Of a stretch of 49,694 nucleotides of DNA, positions 46,762 through 49,694 are shown piece by piece. The stretch comes from Spiroplasma endosymbiont of Danaus chrysippus. Lineage in GTDB: Bacteria; Bacillota_I; Bacilli_A; Mycoplasmatales; VBWQ01. The DNA lies in the NCBI RefSeq assembly GCF_902809815.1, contig NZ_CADDIL010000007.1, forward strand, positions 1-49,694, read 5' to 3'. The translations under genes were made by a program, and so were the position numbers. The notes under the pieces were generated by a model. It was not told the DNA's origin, did no database searches, and saw only the letters and a list, made by a program, of their open reading frames with translations. Position 1 is the first letter of the stretch. Each line of letters begins with the position of its first letter.

Positions 46762-47884
46762 TTAGCCCTAAATACTGGACCACTTTTGGATAGACAGTTT
46801 TAAATTTTTATTTGTGAAATTGGTGGTTTTAGAAATTTAGAATGTATTCTTTCGTAATTATAAAACATAATATATTGGTTTACATCATTTATAGCTTCAT
46901 TGAGAGAAAAATATTGATTTGAACCTTTAGGTAGTCATTCTTGAGATAAATGAGAAAATCAGTTTTCAGATATTACATTGCCACCAATATCATAAGGTTG
47001 TTTTTTGCTTAAAATTATTTGCTTATCAGCAGCTCAATTTGTGATGTCTTGACAATAAAATTCGTTGGCGTTATCTGAGTGTAAAATAACGTTTTTTACT
47101 TGGTTTCAAGAGAATTGTTGATTTATTTTTTCAAGTGCAGGAAGGATTAAATCTTGATAGGATTTGTTTGAACATGTATTATAGCTTACAATATTATTTG
47201 AATAAAAATCAATAATTACAAAAAGATATAATCAACCTTCTTTAGTATTTATTTGTTTAGTGTCCATTGATCAAATTTGATTTGAAGAGGTTGTACTTTT
47301 ATAATCTTTGTTTACTTTATCCATTGTAGGTATTCACTTATTTGGATTTTTTTTGTTTTTAGGATAGTTATTTTTAGTTTGTTTTAATCCTTGAAGATTG
47401 TGATCTTTCATAATTTTTCGCATTTGTTTTGTTGATAATTCTAGATTTAAAATAATATGTTTGTATTGTTTTAATCATTCTTTAAATGCTGAAAAAATTC
47501 GTAAATAGCCATAAATTTGTCCTTTTCTTGTAAAATGAAATTCAAGTAAAAGTTGGCATAATTCTTGATATTTATGTGTACAATTACTAATTTGATTTTT
47601 TTCTTTTTTAATAGGGTTTTGTTTGTTTTTTACAAAATAATATGTTGATCGGTTTAGTTGAAGATGTTGGCAAAGATATCTAATTGAATATTGGTTTTTG
47701 CTATCATCAATAATTTGAATTTTTTGTTTGATATTTAACTTGTTAATTACTAATGCTATTTGTTTAATTTTATCCATTATTAAAAATCCTTTCATGTCAA
47801 AATTAGTGTTAATTGTATAACACAATTGTTTTTCGAATACATTCAAGTTTTTTTTAAATTAATGGTCTAGTAAAAAGGGCTAAG
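46762..47884 (-). mobile_element. IS3-type insertion sequence, copy B, complete
   Basis: It matches copy A along its length; one base difference is visible (47345 G, A at 18101), changing Ser145 to Pro in the transposase. The ends carry the same inverted repeats. It sits inside the ISLre2 relic on the left and a phage-like fragment on the right, so the flanks again do not form one gene. It has the same orientation as A and C, 29,244 bases from A. Confidence 0.9.
46800..47777 (-). CDS. IS3-family transposase, copy B
   Basis: The 325-residue product is the same as copy A except for Ser145Pro. The DD(35)E residues (D172, D235, E271) are intact. The start is the ATG at 47777, eight bases after AAAGGA. 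Confidence 0.92.
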
Positions 47885-47901
47885 TAGCAAGTAGCTAAGT
47901 A

Positions 47902-48042
47902 GCAAACTCTGAAAAACTATTAAAAATAAGAAACGAAATAAAACAATCTAAAAAAATAATGAAAGAAGAAAAAAATAAACTTACTGCTAAAGAATATAGA
48001 GAATGAAGAGATAAGAAAATTAAAGAAAAAGAAAAAAAATAA
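47902..48042 (+). pseudogene. C-terminal fragment of a phage-region gene
   Basis: An open frame enters from the IS3 junction and codes for about 46 charged, helical residues ending EYREWRDKKIKEKEKK, then stops. It has no start. It lies upstream of the terminase genes with a terminator after it, so it is likely the tail of a gene in the same prophage. Confidence 0.45.
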
Positions 48043-48062
48043 CAATTAATTTGTTATTTTTT
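48034..48062 (+). terminator. Terminator before the terminase genes
   Basis: AAATAACA and TGTTATTT pair around ATTAATT and are followed by T. It overlaps the stop of the fragment above. A TATAAT-like box just after (48064-48075) may drive the terminase genes. Confidence 0.65.
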
Positions 48063-48211
48063 GTTATAATTATATTATAAAAATTAAATAAAAGAATATA
48101 TGAACTAATTAATAAAGTTAATAAGTTATTACTAGCGAAGTCTAACTTAAAGATTATATTAATTATATCATAATTTTTCTTTTTTTAAAGCATATGAAAG
48201 GAGATTTTTAT

Positions 48212-48607
48212 GTGCAAGAAGAAAAAATAAAAATAAGAACAATTTTTAATGATGCTAAAAAATTAAGAGAATCATTAGAAAATTATTTTATTCATTGTAA
48301 TGAATTTAAAGAAGTTCCTACAAAATTAGGAATGTTAATTTATTTAGATATAACTGAAAGTACTATTAGGACTTGAAAACAAAAAAAGAGAAATACTTTT
48401 TTACAACAAATTAATTGAGCGCATTCTCAAATTGAACACTTAAATTTACAAAGATATTTAACTTCAAATGCTGGTACTTCATCATGATATTTAAAAAGAG
48501 CATATGTTAATAAATATCATTTATCTACAAAAATTGATATAAAAAACAGTGATAACGTCGCCCCTATAGCAATTAGTTTAGAAAATAAAGGTAAGAATAA
48601 ATGTTAA
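48212..48607 (+). CDS. Putative phage terminase small subunit
   Basis: The start is a GTG at 48212 with AAAGGAG 8 bases before. The 131-residue protein has a helix-turn-helix (LGMLIYLDITESTIRTWKQK), typical for the DNA-recognition domain of TerS, and a small C-terminal part. UGA codons are Trp. It overlaps the large-subunit gene by 7 bases. The role (binding the packaging site) follows from order and HTH. Confidence 0.6.
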
Positions 48608-49694
48608 GTAATTTTGGTTATTTATTAGATATTGCTAAAAGAATGTATTTAAAACAACCTTTAAATATTACTAAAATTAAACAATTAGGTAGTCGTAAAT
48701 CTGGTAAAACATTTAGTGATATTGAATTTCTTGGTATTTTATTAATGTTAGATAATATTAATATTCATGCTTATTTAATTCGTAATATGTCAAAACAATT
48801 AAATGATAGTTGACAAGAATTAAAGCAAATTATTAGAGCAACATATCCATCAATTAATTTTATTATTAGTGAAACTAAAAAAAGTATTGAATTTAATGGT
48901 AGTAAAATAACTTGTAAATATTTACATTCACAAGATAATAGTAATGTTAAATTAACTGGATTAGCAAGTAATTATTTATATGATTATGTAATTATATGAA
49001 GTGATGAAAGATATGAAATTACTGAAAATGATTATCAAGATTTAAAAGATGCTATTCGTGGTGCAAATCAATTATTAGAAATTGAAAGTTGTAATCCTTG
49101 AAGTATTTTAAATGAATTTATTAAAAAAACTATAAATGCTTGTCCACAAAATGAAAAACAAATTATTAATGAATATGAACAATTTACTATTATTGATAAT
49201 ACTATTTATCATTATCAAAATTGAAAATTAAATACTTATTTAAAAGATAGTGATAAACAACAATTATTAGAAATAGAAAAATTAGACCCAATATCTGCAA
49301 GAGTAAGAAGTCATGGTTTAGTTGGTTATGAATCTGGTGGAATATATTCACATTTAATTCATAAGATTAGTAGATTATTACAACCAAGTTATAGATTTAG
49401 TGCTGGATTAGATTATGGGTTTAAAGATGATGCTTTAGCATGTTTATTAATAGGTTTTGATTATAATTTTAAATTTGTTAATGTTATTGATTGTTTAAAA
49501 ATAGAAAATAAATTAATTCGCTATGATAATAAACAATTAGCAAGATTAGTAGTTGAGTTTTATATTAAATTAGCAAAAGAAAATAATTTGTTATATGAAT
49601 ATGGTTTAACTGTATATTGTGATTTTAGTAATTATACATTTATTGAAATGTTAAATGATACAGCAATTAAATATCAAGTTAATTCATGATTATA
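48601..49694 (+). CDS. Phage terminase large subunit (partial at window edge)
   Basis: 364 residues are visible. Walker A GSRKSGKT lies near residue 30; Walker B is at YDYVIIWSDERYE with the Asp-Glu pair. The C-terminal nuclease domain begins GLDYGFKDDALACLLIGFD, whose aspartate would bind metal, and VYCDFSNYTF may hold the second. The PBSX/XtmB type (Terminase_3 and _6) is the likely family. It packs DNA into proheads. The gene runs off the window. Confidence 0.85.

Overview
The window is about 75-80% A+T and reads well only when UGA codes for tryptophan, as in Mollicutes. The gene set, IS elements, phage genes and lipoproteins point to a Spiroplasma; I cannot fix the clade. Most protein lengths given here assume UGA = Trp.

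Layout. 1-669 holds the end of an IS3-type element and a decayed zinc metalloprotease. 688-2745 holds small membrane or secreted proteins and gene remnants. 2738-7313 (minus) is the classical block left of the origin: tatD, mnmE, khpB/jag, yidC, rnpA, rpmH. DnaA-box clusters flank dnaA (7314-7580 and 8961-9140), so this is oriC. To the right on plus: dnaA, dnaN, a GDSL-type lipoprotein, gyrB, gyrA, serS. A 34-bp palindrome centred on a parS-like site follows serS. Next comes an SRP RNA gene cut short by an IS3 element (17518-18640). 18651-23401 is a prophage segment (fibre-like, portal, large structural protein), followed by small proteins, an ISLre2/UPF0236 transposase (24218-25339) and an IS3 end relic.

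26178-46256 is nearly all minus strand. Read in the direction of transcription it includes a secreted lipoprotein, rlmH, ung, an ECF S component, folC, a second ECF S component, a lipoprotein, cysS, rlmB, a SigH-like sigma factor, rpmG, secE, nusG, rplK and rplA. In Firmicutes cysS-rlmB-sigH-rpmG-secE-nusG-rplK-rplA is a conserved run. Here it is opened twice by lineage-specific genes. One insertion is an ankyrin-repeat gene with a divergent coiled-coil gene. The other is a 580-aa anchored surface protein, rarA, a secreted protein resembling a ribosome-inactivating protein with lost catalytic residues, and a 365-aa protein ending in a host-like dileucine motif. A second complete IS3 copy (46762-47884) cuts an ISLre2 remnant. 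It is followed by phage terminase small and large subunit genes running off the window.

Two themes stand out. First, nine genes carry a single frameshift: khpB, gyrB, gyrA, serS, the portal gene, a small membrane protein, the sigma factor, the ankyrin gene and the coiled-coil gene. Most lie at homopolymers, one at a TA repeat and one at a 14-bp tandem duplication. Either the consensus has indel errors or the genome is slipping at simple repeats. Second, the IS3 copies lie in the same orientation and bound breakpoints, which suggests IS-driven rearrangement.
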